A stretch of DNA of 64,000 nt, taken from the NCBI RefSeq assembly GCF_019904175.1, contig NZ_CP061913.1:3410001-3474000 (forward strand), read 5' to 3'. The notes beneath the pieces are model-generated. The model saw only the letters and a list, made by a program, of their open reading frames with translations, was not told where the DNA came from and did no database searches. Positions 8,594-16,534 of this stretch are shown here, piece after piece; the first letter of the stretch is position 1, and each line of letters opens with the position of its first letter. The translations under genes were made by a program, and so were the position numbers. The stretch comes from Dactylosporangium vinaceum (lineage in GTDB: Bacteria; Actinomycetota; Actinomycetes; Mycobacteriales; Micromonosporaceae).

Positions 8594-9598
8594 TCAGCCG
8601 AGAGGTGGCGGTGCGGTCGATGCCCGCACCACGAGCTCGGTCGCCAGCTCGATGTGCAGGGCATCGAGCTGATGCTGCTCCAGGAGCCTCACCAGCAGCG
8701 ACACCGCCATGCGGCCCATCTCCTGCAGCGGCTGGCGCACGGTCGTCAGGCCCGTCGCCTGGGCCAGGTCCAAATCATCGAATCCGGTGATTGACAGGTC
8801 GGCCGGCACGCGCAGGCCGCGCTCGGCCGCCGCGCCCATGGCCCCGACGGCCGCCTTGTCGTTGAAACATACGAGCGCGGTCGGGCGGTCCGGCAGGTCG
8901 AGCAGCGCGGCGGCGGCCCGGTGCCCGCGCTCGGTGGTCGGCTCGACGCTGTGCAGGAGCTGAGGCTCCATGAGCACGCCGACGTCGGCCAGGGCGGCGT
9001 TGTGCCCGGCCAGGCGGGCGTCGCTGGCCAGCCACTCGGTCGGCCCGCCGATGACCCCGATGCGGCGGTGGCCGAGCTCGACCAGGTGCGCGGTGAGGCG
9101 GCGGGCCCCGGCGAAGTGGGCGGCCGAGACCGACACGATGTCCTTGGGCAGCGTGGTGCGCGGGTCGACGACCACGAACGGCATCCGCCGCCGCTGCAGC
9201 TCGACCAGGTCGTCGCCCGGCTCCGGCGGCAGGATGACGATGACGCCGGTGACCGGCTCGCGGCCGTCCAGGTCGGCCAGCAGGGGCGTGCGCTGGGCCG
9301 CCTCGCCGGCGGTGAGCACCAGCTGGCGGCCGTGCAGCGTGAGCGTCTCGGCGATCGAGGAGACGATCAGGCCGAAGTAGTCGGTGAGGACGTACGGGCA
9401 GCGCACGAACACCGTGCCGCCCTTCGGCTTGCCGCTGACCCCGATCCGGGCCCGCAGCCGCTCGGCCGCCTCGTGCACGAGCGCCCGGGTCGCGGGCGTG
9501 ACGGCGTGGTGGTCGTTGAGCGCGCGCGAGACGGTCGCGATCGACATGCCGGTCTCGGCCGCGATGTCCCGCACGGTCACCCGCCGATGGCCGGCCAT
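8594..9598 (-). CDS. LacI-family transcriptional regulator
   Basis: 334 residues: an N-terminal LacI helix-turn-helix (VTVRDIAAETGMSIATVSRAL, hinge after about residue 55) and a periplasmic-binding-protein-like effector domain (about 60-330) with GVIVILPPEP, GHRRIGVIGG, CFNDKAAVGAM and SITGFDDLDLA. ATG 9598 is chosen because an AGAGGTG ribosome site precedes it by about 6 nt; GTG 9604 would overlap that site. It is divergent from the secreted GH30 gene 141 bp away, so the natural hypothesis is repression of that glycosidase, relieved by an oligosaccharide. Confidence 0.92.
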   Translation of the reverse strand: MAGHRRVTVRDIAAETGMSIATVSRALNDHHAVTPATRALVHEAAERLRARIGVSGKPKGGTVFVRCPYVLTDYFGLIVSSIAETLTLHGRQLVLTAGEAAQRTPLLADLDGREPVTGVIVILPPEPGDDLVELQRRRMPFVVVDPRTTLPKDIVSVSAAHFAGARRLTAHLVELGHRRIGVIGGPTEWLASDARLAGHNAALADVGVLMEPQLLHSVEPTTERGHRAAAALLDLPDRPTALVCFNDKAAVGAMGAAAERGLRVPADLSITGFDDLDLAQATGLTTVRQPLQEMGRMAVSLLVRLLEQHQLDALHIELATELVVRASTAPPPLG

Positions 9599-9624
9599 CG
9601 TCACACCTCTTTCTTTTAGGACAC

Positions 9625-9635
9625 TTGACAGTCAA
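9625..9635. promoter_or_regulatory. Palindrome TTGACAGTCAA, candidate operator / -35
   Basis: TTGAC-A-GTCAA is a perfect dyad between the LacI and GH30 genes. Read forward its TTGACA is a perfect -35 with TTTGCT 17 bp on; read backward it is TTGACT. A repressor here could control both directions. Confidence 0.4.
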
Positions 9636-9663
9636 TCCCGGGGGCGGTTTGCTGATGCCCAGC

Positions 9664-9694
9664 GATGTTACAGGACGTTTCATTTCGTTACATC
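9664..9694. promoter_or_regulatory. Imperfect dyad GATGTTAC...GTTACATC
   Basis: Half sites at 9664-9671 and 9687-9694 match with one mismatch across a 15-bp spacer, in the GH30 leader. It could be a second operator. Confidence 0.25.
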
Positions 9695-9738
9695 GCCGTC
9701 GGCGTCCGCACCGCCTTCGAACGGCCTTAGGAGGCCAC

Positions 9739-11607
9739 ATGCGCATCAGACTGCGCTACGCGATTGCCGCAGCCGCGGCGGCGACCCTCGGCGCCGCCGG
9801 CTTCATCGTGGCACCGGACGCGCTCGCCGCGGCCGAGACCGTCAACGTCTGGCTCACGACGACGAGCGACGCCGGTGGCCGCACCGTGACCCGCGGGCTC
9901 GCCCAGCAGCCCGCCGTCGCCTTCTCCGCCGGCACCGGGAGCAGCGCGCAGACCATCACCGTCAACGACGCCACGAGATACCAGACGTTCGCCGGTGGCG
10001 GTGCCTCGTTCACCGACACCGCGGCCTGGCTGATGAACAGCTCCGGGGCGCTGTCGGCGGGCACTCGCAGTACCGTGATGCAGAAGCTCTTCGATCCGGT
10101 CAACGGCATCGGCGTGAGCTTCCTGCGCAACCCGATGGGCGCGTCGGACCTGGCCCGCTCCGGCTACTCCTACGACGACCGCCCGGCGGGGCAGACGGAC
10201 CCCGGTCTGGCCGGCTTCAGCATCTCGCACGACCTGGCGGATGTACTGCCACTGACCAAACAGGCCCAGCAGCTCAACCCGCAGCTGACCACCATGGCGA
10301 GCCCCTGGACGGCGCCGGGCTGGATGAAGGACAGCGGCAGTCTCAACGGGGGCTGGCTGCAGGCGCAGTACTACGCCGCCTATGCGCAGTACTTCGTGAA
10401 GTACATCCAGGCGTACCAGGCCCAGGGTGTGAAGGTCGACTTCGTGACGCCGCAGAACGAGCCCACGTGCTGCGCCGGCTACCCGTCGATGAGCTGGAAC
10501 GGCAACGGCCTCGACTTCTTCGTCGGCTCGAACCTGCTGCCCGCACTGCACGCGGCCGGGCTGTCCACCAAGGTCCTCGTGCACGACTGGAACTGGGACG
10601 TGTACGACGCGTACGCCGCCCAGGCCGTCAACGACGCCGCCATCCGCAACGACTCCCTCTTCGGCGGCATCGCCTGGCACGGCTACGGCGGCGACGTCAC
10701 GAAGCAGACGACTGTGCACAACCAGTACCCGGCGCTCGACGCGTACAGCACCGAGCACTCCGGCGGCACGTGGATCGCCAACCAGCAGCAGGAGGACATG
10801 CTGAACATGATCGACTACGGCCGGAACTGGTCGAAGTCGTTCACCAAGTGGAGCCTCGCGGTCGACCAGAACATGGGCCCGCACTACGGCGGCTGCGGCA
10901 CCTGCACCGGCCTCATCACGGTCCACAATGGAGACTCGCGCTCCGGCCAGGTCGACTACACCATCGAGTACTACACGATGGGCCACCTGACGAAGTTCGT
11001 CCGCCCGGGCGCGTGGCGGGTCGACTCCACCGCCAACGGCTCGGTGCCGAACATCGCGTACCTCAACCAGGACGGGACGCGGGCGCTCATCGCGTACAAC
11101 AACACCGCGTCCACACAGCAGGTGACGGTGAACTGGAGCGGGCAGCACTTCACCTACTCCCTGCCCACGAAGACGTCGGCCACCTTCACGTGGAAGTCCG
11201 GGGTCTCCGGTGGCGGCGGTGGCGGCTCCCGGACCGGCGCCATCACGGGGCTGGGCGGCAAGTGCGTCGACGTGGCGGGCGCGTCGACGGCCAACGGCAC
11301 GGCGGTGCAGATGTACACCTGCAACGGCTCGGGCGCGCAGCAGTGGACGATCGGCACCGACGGCACGGTGCGCGCCCTGGGCAAGTGCCTGGACGTGACC
11401 GGCGCGAACGCCGCGGACGGGACGAAGGTGCAGCTGTACGACTGCAACGGCTCCGCGGCGCAGACCTGGGCCGCCGGTTCGGACGGCACCCTGCGGTCGT
11501 TGGGCAAGTGCCTGGACGTCTCGGACAACTCGACGGCCGACGGCGCCCGCCTGCAGATCTGGACGTGCTTCGCGGGGGCCAACCAGCGCTGGACACTGCC
11601 CGCCTAG
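9739..11607 (+). CDS. Secreted GH30-family glycosidase with ricin-type CBM13
   Basis: 622 residues. A Sec signal peptide ends near ALAAAETV (about residue 30). The catalytic (beta/alpha)8 plus beta-sandwich domain spans about 40-490 and has the GH30 acid/base E241 in TPQNEP and the nucleophile E339 in STEHSGG. A Gly-rich linker (GVSGGGGGGS) leads to a C-terminal ricin-type trefoil with three QxW repeats (QQW, QTW, QRW) and paired cysteines, which binds sugars. GH30 enzymes act on beta-1,6-glucan, xylan, beta-1,6-galactan or glucosylceramide; the subfamily cannot be fixed by eye. A strong AGGAGG precedes ATG 9739. Likely regulated by the divergent LacI protein. Confidence 0.92.
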   Translation: MRIRLRYAIAAAAAATLGAAGFIVAPDALAAAETVNVWLTTTSDAGGRTVTRGLAQQPAVAFSAGTGSSAQTITVNDATRYQTFAGGGASFTDTAAWLMNSSGALSAGTRSTVMQKLFDPVNGIGVSFLRNPMGASDLARSGYSYDDRPAGQTDPGLAGFSISHDLADVLPLTKQAQQLNPQLTTMASPWTAPGWMKDSGSLNGGWLQAQYYAAYAQYFVKYIQAYQAQGVKVDFVTPQNEPTCCAGYPSMSWNGNGLDFFVGSNLLPALHAAGLSTKVLVHDWNWDVYDAYAAQAVNDAAIRNDSLFGGIAWHGYGGDVTKQTTVHNQYPALDAYSTEHSGGTWIANQQQEDMLNMIDYGRNWSKSFTKWSLAVDQNMGPHYGGCGTCTGLITVHNGDSRSGQVDYTIEYYTMGHLTKFVRPGAWRVDSTANGSVPNIAYLNQDGTRALIAYNNTASTQQVTVNWSGQHFTYSLPTKTSATFTWKSGVSGGGGGGSRTGAITGLGGKCVDVAGASTANGTAVQMYTCNGSGAQQWTIGTDGTVRALGKCLDVTGANAADGTKVQLYDCNGSAAQTWAAGSDGTLRSLGKCLDVSDNSTADGARLQIWTCFAGANQRWTLPA

Positions 11608-11626
11608 CGCCGTCCGGTCGAAGCGT

Positions 11627-11670
11627 CCGGGTCCCGGGCGGCACCGGTGGGGTGGCCGCCCGGGACCCGG
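11627..11670. terminator. Perfect 15-bp hairpin terminator after the GH30 gene
   Basis: Arms 11627-11641 and 11656-11670 are exact reverse complements (CCGGGTCCCGGGCGG and its complement) with a 14-nt loop. It ends 2 bp before the -10 box of the next gene. Confidence 0.7.
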
Positions 11671-11672
11671 AT

Positions 11673-11678
11673 TATGTT
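11673..11678 (+). promoter_or_regulatory. -10 box TATGTT, leaderless start
   Basis: TATGTT is 7 nt before GTG 11686 and overlaps the ATG at 11674, arguing that the GTG is the true start. Confidence 0.5.
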
Positions 11679-11685
11679 GGCGCAC

Positions 11686-11949
11686 GTGCTGTTCATGGTG
11701 ATCGAGACGTTCCGCGGCGGCCAGCCCCGCCCGGTGTACGACCGGGCCCGCGCACAGGGCCGCCTGCTGCCCGAGGGCCTGCGGTACGTCGACAGCTGGG
11801 TGGCCGCCGACTTCGCCCGCTGCTACCAGCTGATGGAGTGCGACGAGCTGACCCTGCTGATGCGCTGGATCGCCGAGTGGACCGACCTGGTCGACTTCGA
11901 GGTCGTCCCGGTCGTCCCCTCCGCCCAGGCCTCCCCGCTGATGAGCTGA
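11686..11949 (+). CDS. DUF3303-like small protein
   Basis: 87 residues beginning LFMVIETFRGG, which is how DUF3303 proteins usually begin, so GTG 11686 is preferred to ATG 11674 or 11695. The rest (GLRYVDSWVAADFARCYQLMECDELTLLMRWIAEWTDLVDFEVVPV) fits the same small alpha/beta fold. These are soluble proteins of unknown function found in many bacteria. The -10 box and the start lie directly after the GH30 terminator, so it is an independent transcript. Confidence 0.8.
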   Translation: MLFMVIETFRGGQPRPVYDRARAQGRLLPEGLRYVDSWVAADFARCYQLMECDELTLLMRWIAEWTDLVDFEVVPVVPSAQASPLMS

Positions 11950-11975
11950 CCGTCACGAGCCGATCTGCCGACGAG

Positions 11976-12530
11976 CTAGCGGCCGCGGCGGGTCCCGGTC
12001 CGCTCGCGCGGCTGGCGGCGGGCCGGCGTCTCGAGGCGGCGGTGTCCCGGCCAGACGAGCGTCAGCTCGCCGCCGACGTCCAGCGCCGACCAGGCCGACT
12101 GGGCCCGGTGCAGCGCGGCCACGGCGCCGCGCAGCTGCTCGATGGTCACCGGCATGAACGGCTCGACGGCGTGGAACCGGGGCAGCTGCGCCTCCGGGAC
12201 CGCGGCGGCCCGCTCGCACAGACCGCCGATGAGCTCGGCCCGCTGCAGGCGGTCGCGGTGCTCACGGATCATGTCCGCGGAGCGCTCGCCCGCGTGCGGC
12301 GGACGGCGGCCGGACTCGTGGTGCATGCTGCGAAACACCACGCCGCCGGCGATGGCGCCCCAGATGCCGTCGGCCAGCCCGAGCGCGTCCTCGACCGTGT
12401 AGTGGACCAGGTCGTGCGGCGTCTCCGGGCCCGCCGGGCCGGCGTCCATCCGGTAGACGACACCGTCGTCGCGCTCGATGCGCACATACGCCCGCACATG
12501 GTCGGCGAACCGGATGAACGTTACCCGCAT
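11976..12530 (-). CDS. Conserved hypothetical protein
   Basis: 184 residues, soluble. The N-terminal third is the most ordered (MRVTFIRFADHVRAYVRIERDDGVVYRMD), followed by HDLVHYTVEDALGL and a Gly-rich turn, and the C-terminus is Arg-rich and probably disordered. The His-rich LVHYTVEDALG block recalls small actinomycete proteins without assigned function. ATG 12530 has a GGAGG just upstream. It runs divergently from the phosphofructokinase gene 70 bp away. No role can be given. Confidence 0.72.
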   Translation of the reverse strand: MRVTFIRFADHVRAYVRIERDDGVVYRMDAGPAGPETPHDLVHYTVEDALGLADGIWGAIAGGVVFRSMHHESGRRPPHAGERSADMIREHRDRLQRAELIGGLCERAAAVPEAQLPRFHAVEPFMPVTIEQLRGAVAALHRAQSAWSALDVGGELTLVWPGHRRLETPARRQPRERTGTRRGR

Positions 12531-12600
12531 GCCCTCCACGATGACCGCGTCCCCGGCCCGGTTCAACCGATTAACCCGGCCGAAACGACGCTGCCGCAGC

Positions 12601-13962
12601 ATGGAGCGCATGGTCGACGAACGCGCACAGCTCGAGGTGGCCACGCTCGGCCCGTGCCGGGTCGACTCGCCGCTCTCGGCACTGCTGCGGCGGCAGGGCA
12701 CCACGCAGCACTACGTCGACCCGGCCGACCGGGTGCTGCTCGACGACACGGTGGCGCTCGTCGCCGCGCGCGGGGTACCGGTGGACGAGCTTCCGGGTTT
12801 TGAGCCCGGAGGGCCGCGAGCCAAGATCTATTTCGATCCGTCGAAGACGCGGGTCGGCATCGTCACGTGCGGCGGGCTGTGCCCAGGGCTCAACGACGTG
12901 ATCCGGGCGCTGGTGCTGGAGCTCACCAACCACTACGGGGTGCGGCGGATCTTCGGCTTCCGCAACGGCTACCAGGGGCTGACCGCGCGCTACGGCCGGC
13001 CCGTGCTCGACCTGGACCCGGAGGTGGTGGCGGGCATCAACGAGTACGGCGGGACGATCCTCGGCACCTCGCGCGGCAACCAGGACCCGGGCGAGATCGT
13101 CGACTGCCTGGAGCAGCTGAGCATCAACGTGCTGTTCGTGATCGGCGGCGACGGCTCGATGCGCGGCGCCCTGCGCATCGCCGAGACGGTGGCCGAGCGG
13201 GGCCTGCGGATCGCGGTCGTCGGCGTGCCGAAGACCATCGACAACGACATCCCGTACATCGAGCGCTCCTTCGGCTTCCAGACCGCCTTCGGCAAGGCGA
13301 CCGAGGCGATCCGGGCCGCCCACGTGGAGGCGACGGCGTTCCCGAACGGTATCGGGCTGGTGCAGCTCATGGGGCGGCACTCCGGCTTCATCGCCTGCTA
13401 CGCGGCGCTGGCCAACAACGACGCCGACTATGTGCTGATCCCCGAGGTGCCGTTCGCGCTCGACGGGCCGGGCGGCTTCCTGGAGCATCTGCGCCGGCGG
13501 GTCGTCGAGCGCGGGCACGCGATGGTGGTGGTGGCCGAGGGGGCGGGGCAGGAGTACCTGACGGCGACCGGCCGCGACGCGTCGGGCAATGCGCGGCTGG
13601 AGGACTTCGGGCGCTATCTGCGCGGCCGGATCGCCGCGCACTTCGCGGAGGCCGGCGTCGAGGCCAACCTGAAGTACATCGACCCCAGCTACACGATCCG
13701 CAGCGTGCCCGCCGACCCCTACGACAGCGTGTACTGCATCCGCCTCGCCCACGCCGCCGTGCACGCCGCGATGGCCGGGCGCACGGAGATGGTCGTCGGC
13801 CGCTGGCGGGGCCGGTTCGTGCACGTGCCGATCACGCTGGCCATCAGCTCCCGCAACCTGGTCGACCCCGACGGCGACCTGTGGCTGTCGGTCCTCGAGG
13901 CGACCGGCCAGCCACCCCTGTTCACCGGCGCGGGCGATCGGGTTGGCGGGGCACCGGCATAG
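12601..13962 (+). CDS. pfkA: ATP-dependent 6-phosphofructokinase (plant/TP0108-like clade)
   Basis: 453 residues, longer than the 320-residue bacterial PfkA and typical of the group with an N-terminal extension. It phosphorylates fructose 6-phosphate in glycolysis. The nucleotide site has CGGLCPGLND and GGDGS (182-186); Gly at 185, where pyrophosphate enzymes have Asp, indicates ATP. Catalysis uses PKTIDNDI with D214, and the sugar phosphate site has MGRHSGFIA. The effector-site Lys K211 in PKTID is shared with PPi-like enzymes, a known feature of this clade that reduces allosteric control. ATG 12601 is used; ATG 12610 is possible. It is followed closely by a membrane protein gene. Confidence 0.88.
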   Translation: MERMVDERAQLEVATLGPCRVDSPLSALLRRQGTTQHYVDPADRVLLDDTVALVAARGVPVDELPGFEPGGPRAKIYFDPSKTRVGIVTCGGLCPGLNDVIRALVLELTNHYGVRRIFGFRNGYQGLTARYGRPVLDLDPEVVAGINEYGGTILGTSRGNQDPGEIVDCLEQLSINVLFVIGGDGSMRGALRIAETVAERGLRIAVVGVPKTIDNDIPYIERSFGFQTAFGKATEAIRAAHVEATAFPNGIGLVQLMGRHSGFIACYAALANNDADYVLIPEVPFALDGPGGFLEHLRRRVVERGHAMVVVAEGAGQEYLTATGRDASGNARLEDFGRYLRGRIAAHFAEAGVEANLKYIDPSYTIRSVPADPYDSVYCIRLAHAAVHAAMAGRTEMVVGRWRGRFVHVPITLAISSRNLVDPDGDLWLSVLEATGQPPLFTGAGDRVGGAPA

Positions 13963-13969
13963 TTGGGGC

Positions 13970-14647
13970 ATGGAGCGTACGGCATCGCGGGCCGTCGAAG
14001 TGGTGGGCGCCTATGTGTTGCTCGTCGGGCTGCTCGGGGTGGTGGGCTGGCTGTCCTTCCACGTGGTGCGGTCGGCGCAGCGGGCGGCGCTGAGCGAGGG
14101 GGCCGGGCCGTGCACCGCGGCGGGGCAGCGGGACTGCCGGTCCGAGGCGGAGGTGGCGGTGGTGCGCAGGGCGTCGGGCGGCGGCGCCGAGGGCGATGAC
14201 GTGACCTACTCCATCGTCACCGGGCCGGACGGCCGGTCGGTGACGGTGGACCGGGCCGCCTACGACGCGCTGCGGGCCGGTGACCGGGTCCGGCTCGTCT
14301 CGTTCGACGGGGAGATCACGCACGTCGTCTACTCGGGGGGCGAGGTGGCGACGGGCGAGTACAGCGACCGCGTCACCGGCTACACCTGGCTGCTCTGGAT
14401 GGCCGCGCCCCTGTGCTGCAGCGCCGCCTGGCTCACCGTGACACTGCACCGCACCGGGGAGTTCGAGGGCTACCTGATGTTCGGGTCGGCGGTGATCACC
14501 GCGCTGTTCTCGGTGGTCCTCGCCCTGCCGCTGCACACGGGCCTGGCCTGGCTGATCGGGGCGGTGCCGGCCGCGTTCACCGGCGTCGTCCTGCTCGCGG
14601 CGGCCACGTCGGCCGGCTGGGTGCGGTGCACCCGGCCGGCCGGGTGA
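13970..14647 (+). CDS. Membrane protein with extracytoplasmic loop
   Basis: 225 residues. One helix (about 12-32) precedes a ~95-residue hydrophilic domain with two cysteines (GPCTAAGQRDC), likely outside the cell, and then three helices near 138-158, 165-187 and 195-215. The domain includes SIVTGPDGRSVTVDRAAYDALRAGDRVRLVSF, a beta-rich stretch like that of other actinomycete membrane proteins of unknown function. CATAGT lies 6 nt upstream of ATG 13970, a weak -10 match. It starts 7 bp after the phosphofructokinase stop, so readthrough is also possible. Confidence 0.75.
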   Translation: MERTASRAVEVVGAYVLLVGLLGVVGWLSFHVVRSAQRAALSEGAGPCTAAGQRDCRSEAEVAVVRRASGGGAEGDDVTYSIVTGPDGRSVTVDRAAYDALRAGDRVRLVSFDGEITHVVYSGGEVATGEYSDRVTGYTWLLWMAAPLCCSAAWLTVTLHRTGEFEGYLMFGSAVITALFSVVLALPLHTGLAWLIGAVPAAFTGVVLLAAATSAGWVRCTRPAG

Positions 14648-14650
14648 GGC

Positions 14651-15694
14651 TCAGCCGCGGCGGGCGCGCACGGCCGCCGCGAGGTCGTCCAGGAGCGACT
14701 CGGTCGTGTCCCAGGACATGCAGGCGTCGGTGACGCTCTGGCCGTAGGTGAGCTCGCCGCCGAGGTCCTGGCGGCCGGCGACCAGGAAGCTCTCCAGCAT
14801 CACGCCGGCGATGCCGTCCTGCCCGCCCGCGACCTGCTCGGCGACCTCGCGGGCGACGGCGGCCTGGCGGACGTGGTCCTTGCCGCTGTTGCCGTGGCTG
14901 GCGTCGACGATGAGCCGGCGCGGCATCTCGGCCTTCTCCAGGCGGGCCAGGGCGTCGGCGACGTCGGCCGGGCCGTGGTTCGGGCCCGAGCGGGCGCCGC
15001 GCAGGATGATGTGGCAGTCGGGGTTGCCGGTGGTGGAGACGACGGCGGCCCGGCCGTCCTCGTCGACGCCGAAGAAGACGTGCCGGCTGGCTGCGGTACG
15101 GCAGCCGTCGATCGCGACCTGCACGTCGCCGTCGGTGCCGTTCTTGAACCCGACAGGCATGGACAGGCCCGAGGCGAGCTGGCGGTGCACCTGGCTCTCC
15201 GGCGTGCGCGCGCCGATCGCGCCCCAGGACACGGCGTCGGCGATGTACTGCGGGCTCGTCGGCTCCAGGAACTCGCACCCGACGGGCAGGCCCAGGCCCA
15301 GCACGTCGAGCAGCAGCCGGCGGGCCAGGCGCAGGCCCCGCGGCACGTCGAAGGTCTCGTCGAGCCCGGGGTCGTTGATGAGCCCCTTCCAGCCGACGGT
15401 CGTGCGGGGCTTCTCGAAGTACACCCGCATGACAATTGCCAGGTCGGGGGCCAGCCGGGCGGCGAGCGGAGCCAGACGGCGGGCGTAGTCGACGGCGGCC
15501 ACCGGATCGTGGACCGAGCACGGCCCCACGACCACGAGGAGCCGGTCGTCGGCACCGGACGTGATGCGGTGGACGTCGTCCCGGCCGCGCTGCACCACTG
15601 CCGCGCGCTCGTCGTCCATGGGCAGCTCGGCGGAGAGCTCGCGCGGCGTGAACAGCGGGCGGTAGCCGGTGACGCGGAGATTGCTGGTTTCCAT
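14651..15694 (-). CDS. aroG: Class I DAHP synthase
   Basis: 347 residues; 3-deoxy-D-arabino-heptulosonate 7-phosphate synthase, the first step of the shikimate pathway, joining phosphoenolpyruvate and erythrose 4-phosphate. Family blocks: VVGPCSVHDP (PEP site), MRVYFEKPRTTVGWKGL (KPRT loop), GARTPESQVHRQLASG, GFKNGTDG, VDASHGNSGKDH (metal His) and the C-terminal QSVTDACMSW. The N-terminal extension before GPCSVHD is the length seen in feedback-regulated AroF/G/H enzymes. ATG 15694 follows GGAAGG. The 5' leader carries a small ORF with Tyr and Phe codons and a strong hairpin, suggesting attenuation. Most actinomycetes use a class II enzyme, so a class I enzyme may be an additional isozyme. Confidence 0.92.
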   Translation of the reverse strand: METSNLRVTGYRPLFTPRELSAELPMDDERAAVVQRGRDDVHRITSGADDRLLVVVGPCSVHDPVAAVDYARRLAPLAARLAPDLAIVMRVYFEKPRTTVGWKGLINDPGLDETFDVPRGLRLARRLLLDVLGLGLPVGCEFLEPTSPQYIADAVSWGAIGARTPESQVHRQLASGLSMPVGFKNGTDGDVQVAIDGCRTAASRHVFFGVDEDGRAAVVSTTGNPDCHIILRGARSGPNHGPADVADALARLEKAEMPRRLIVDASHGNSGKDHVRQAAVAREVAEQVAGGQDGIAGVMLESFLVAGRQDLGGELTYGQSVTDACMSWDTTESLLDDLAAAVRARRG

Positions 15695-15760
15695 GCCCGT
15701 CTCGTTTCCTTCCAAGGAGGCGGGCCCGTCGACAACCCGAGCCTGCCGTCTGACACGACG

Positions 15761-15790
15761 AAGGGCAGAGACTGCGGCGTCTCTGCCCTT
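15761..15790 (-). terminator. Attenuator-like hairpin in the aroG leader
   Basis: Arms 15761-15772 and 15779-15790 (AAGGGCAGAGAC and its complement) pair perfectly over 12 bp with a 6-nt loop, about 66 nt upstream of the aroG ATG. No converging gene ends here, so it sits inside the aroG 5' leader. The loop is complementary over 8 nt to bases in the leader ORF. Confidence 0.55.
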
Positions 15791-15793
15791 GCT

Positions 15794-15846
15794 GGCTCCG
15801 GGTGGTTTCAGGTCAGCGCAAATTGCCGCCGGCTCCACCCGGAGCC
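15794..15846 (-). promoter_or_regulatory. Second leader hairpin, 12-bp arms
   Basis: Arms 15794-15805 (GGCTCCGGGTGG on the plus strand) and 15835-15846 are exact complements. The 5' arm in the RNA lies in codons 16-20 of the leader ORF and the 3' arm just after its stop codon, so a ribosome on the leader would block it. The 5' arm can also fold locally as GGCTCC/GGAGCC. Confidence 0.45.
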
Positions 15847-15893
15847 ACGGTAAAAGCGCGATAACCCAAAAGCACGCCGCAACTGTACCCCAT
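15813..15893 (-). CDS. Putative leader peptide of aroG
   Basis: A 26-codon frame, ATG 15893 to TGA 15813, reading MGYSCGVLLGYRAF then a Gly/Ala-rich tail. It has two Tyr and one Phe, aromatic end-products of the pathway. It lies in the correct place and strand before two hairpins. The ribosome site is weak (GGAAG about 10 nt upstream). Translation is unproven. Confidence 0.35.
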   Translation of the reverse strand: MGYSCGVLLGYRAFTVAPGGAGGNLR

Positions 15894-15937
15894 GAGGGCG
15901 GGACTTCCGGCCCTATAAGCCCGATCGGGCGCGGGCC

Positions 15938-15943
15938 TACCGT
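15938..15943 (+). promoter_or_regulatory. -10 box TACCGT, leaderless start
   Basis: TACCGT is 6 nt before ATG 15950. A TATAAG/CTTATA element at 15914-15919 could serve the opposite aroG transcript. Confidence 0.45.
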
Positions 15944-15949
15944 CGGCTC

Positions 15950-16513
15950 ATGTGGAACATCGCTGATGTCATGACGTTCGGGGCGGTTTCCGTGACGGCG
16001 GACACACCGTTCAAGGCGATCGTCGACCTGCTCGAAGCCCACGGTGTCAACGCGGTCCCGGTGGTCGACGCGGCCGACCGGGTCGTCGGCGTGGTGTCGT
16101 CCGCTGATCTGCTGCCCAAACTCGAGGTGTCCGGCACGGAGAAGGCCCACGCCACCGCGGCCGCCGAGCTGATGAGCGCGCCGGCCATCACCGTCGTCAG
16201 CACCGCCACCCTGCCGAAGGCCGCCCGGATCATGGAGTCGGCCGCGCTCAAGCGCCTCCCCGTCGTCGACGACCACGGCCGCCTGGTCGGCATGGTGACG
16301 CGCCGCGACCTGCTGAAGGTGTTCCTGCGCAGCGACGCGGAGATCCGCCGTGAGGTCACCGGCCTGTGCGCCCGCGCCGGCATCGACGTCGAGGTGGCCG
16401 ACGGCGTGGTCACACTGCTGGGCGAGGTCGGCCGCCAGTCGGCGATCCCGGCCTTCGTCCGCCGCGTCGAGCGCGTGGACGGGGTCGTGGACGTCGTGAG
16501 CCTGCTGAGCTGA
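15950..16513 (+). CDS. CBS-pair and BON domain protein
   Basis: 187 residues. Two CBS motifs (about 1-60 and 70-125), which as a pair usually bind adenosyl ligands such as AMP or ATP, with the typical NAVPVVDAADRVVGVVS and KRLPVVDDHGRLVGMVTRRDLL. A BON domain (about 128-185) follows, with IDVEVADGVVTLLGEVGRQSAIPA and the ending VDGVVDVVSLL; BON domains bind phospholipid or act in stress responses. CBS-BON proteins are common in actinomycetes, often with hypoxia or stress genes. No catalytic domain, so it is a regulatory sensor of unknown partner. Confidence 0.9.
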   Translation: MWNIADVMTFGAVSVTADTPFKAIVDLLEAHGVNAVPVVDAADRVVGVVSSADLLPKLEVSGTEKAHATAAAELMSAPAITVVSTATLPKAARIMESAALKRLPVVDDHGRLVGMVTRRDLLKVFLRSDAEIRREVTGLCARAGIDVEVADGVVTLLGEVGRQSAIPAFVRRVERVDGVVDVVSLLS

Positions 16514-16522
16514 CGCTCTGTG

Positions 16523-16528
16523 TAGGGT
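16523..16528 (+). promoter_or_regulatory. -10 box TAGGGT, leaderless start
   Basis: TAGGGT begins 10 bp after the CBS-BON stop codon and is 6 nt before GTG 16535, giving the Hsp70-WD40 gene its own promoter. Confidence 0.45.
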
Positions 16529-16534
16529 TGGCCG

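Noticed and set aside
9384..12803. A 1139-codon forward frame over the LacI, GH30, and following genes
   Set aside because: Out of frame with the recognised GH30-ricin gene and made of low-complexity Arg/Pro/Gly; a shadow.
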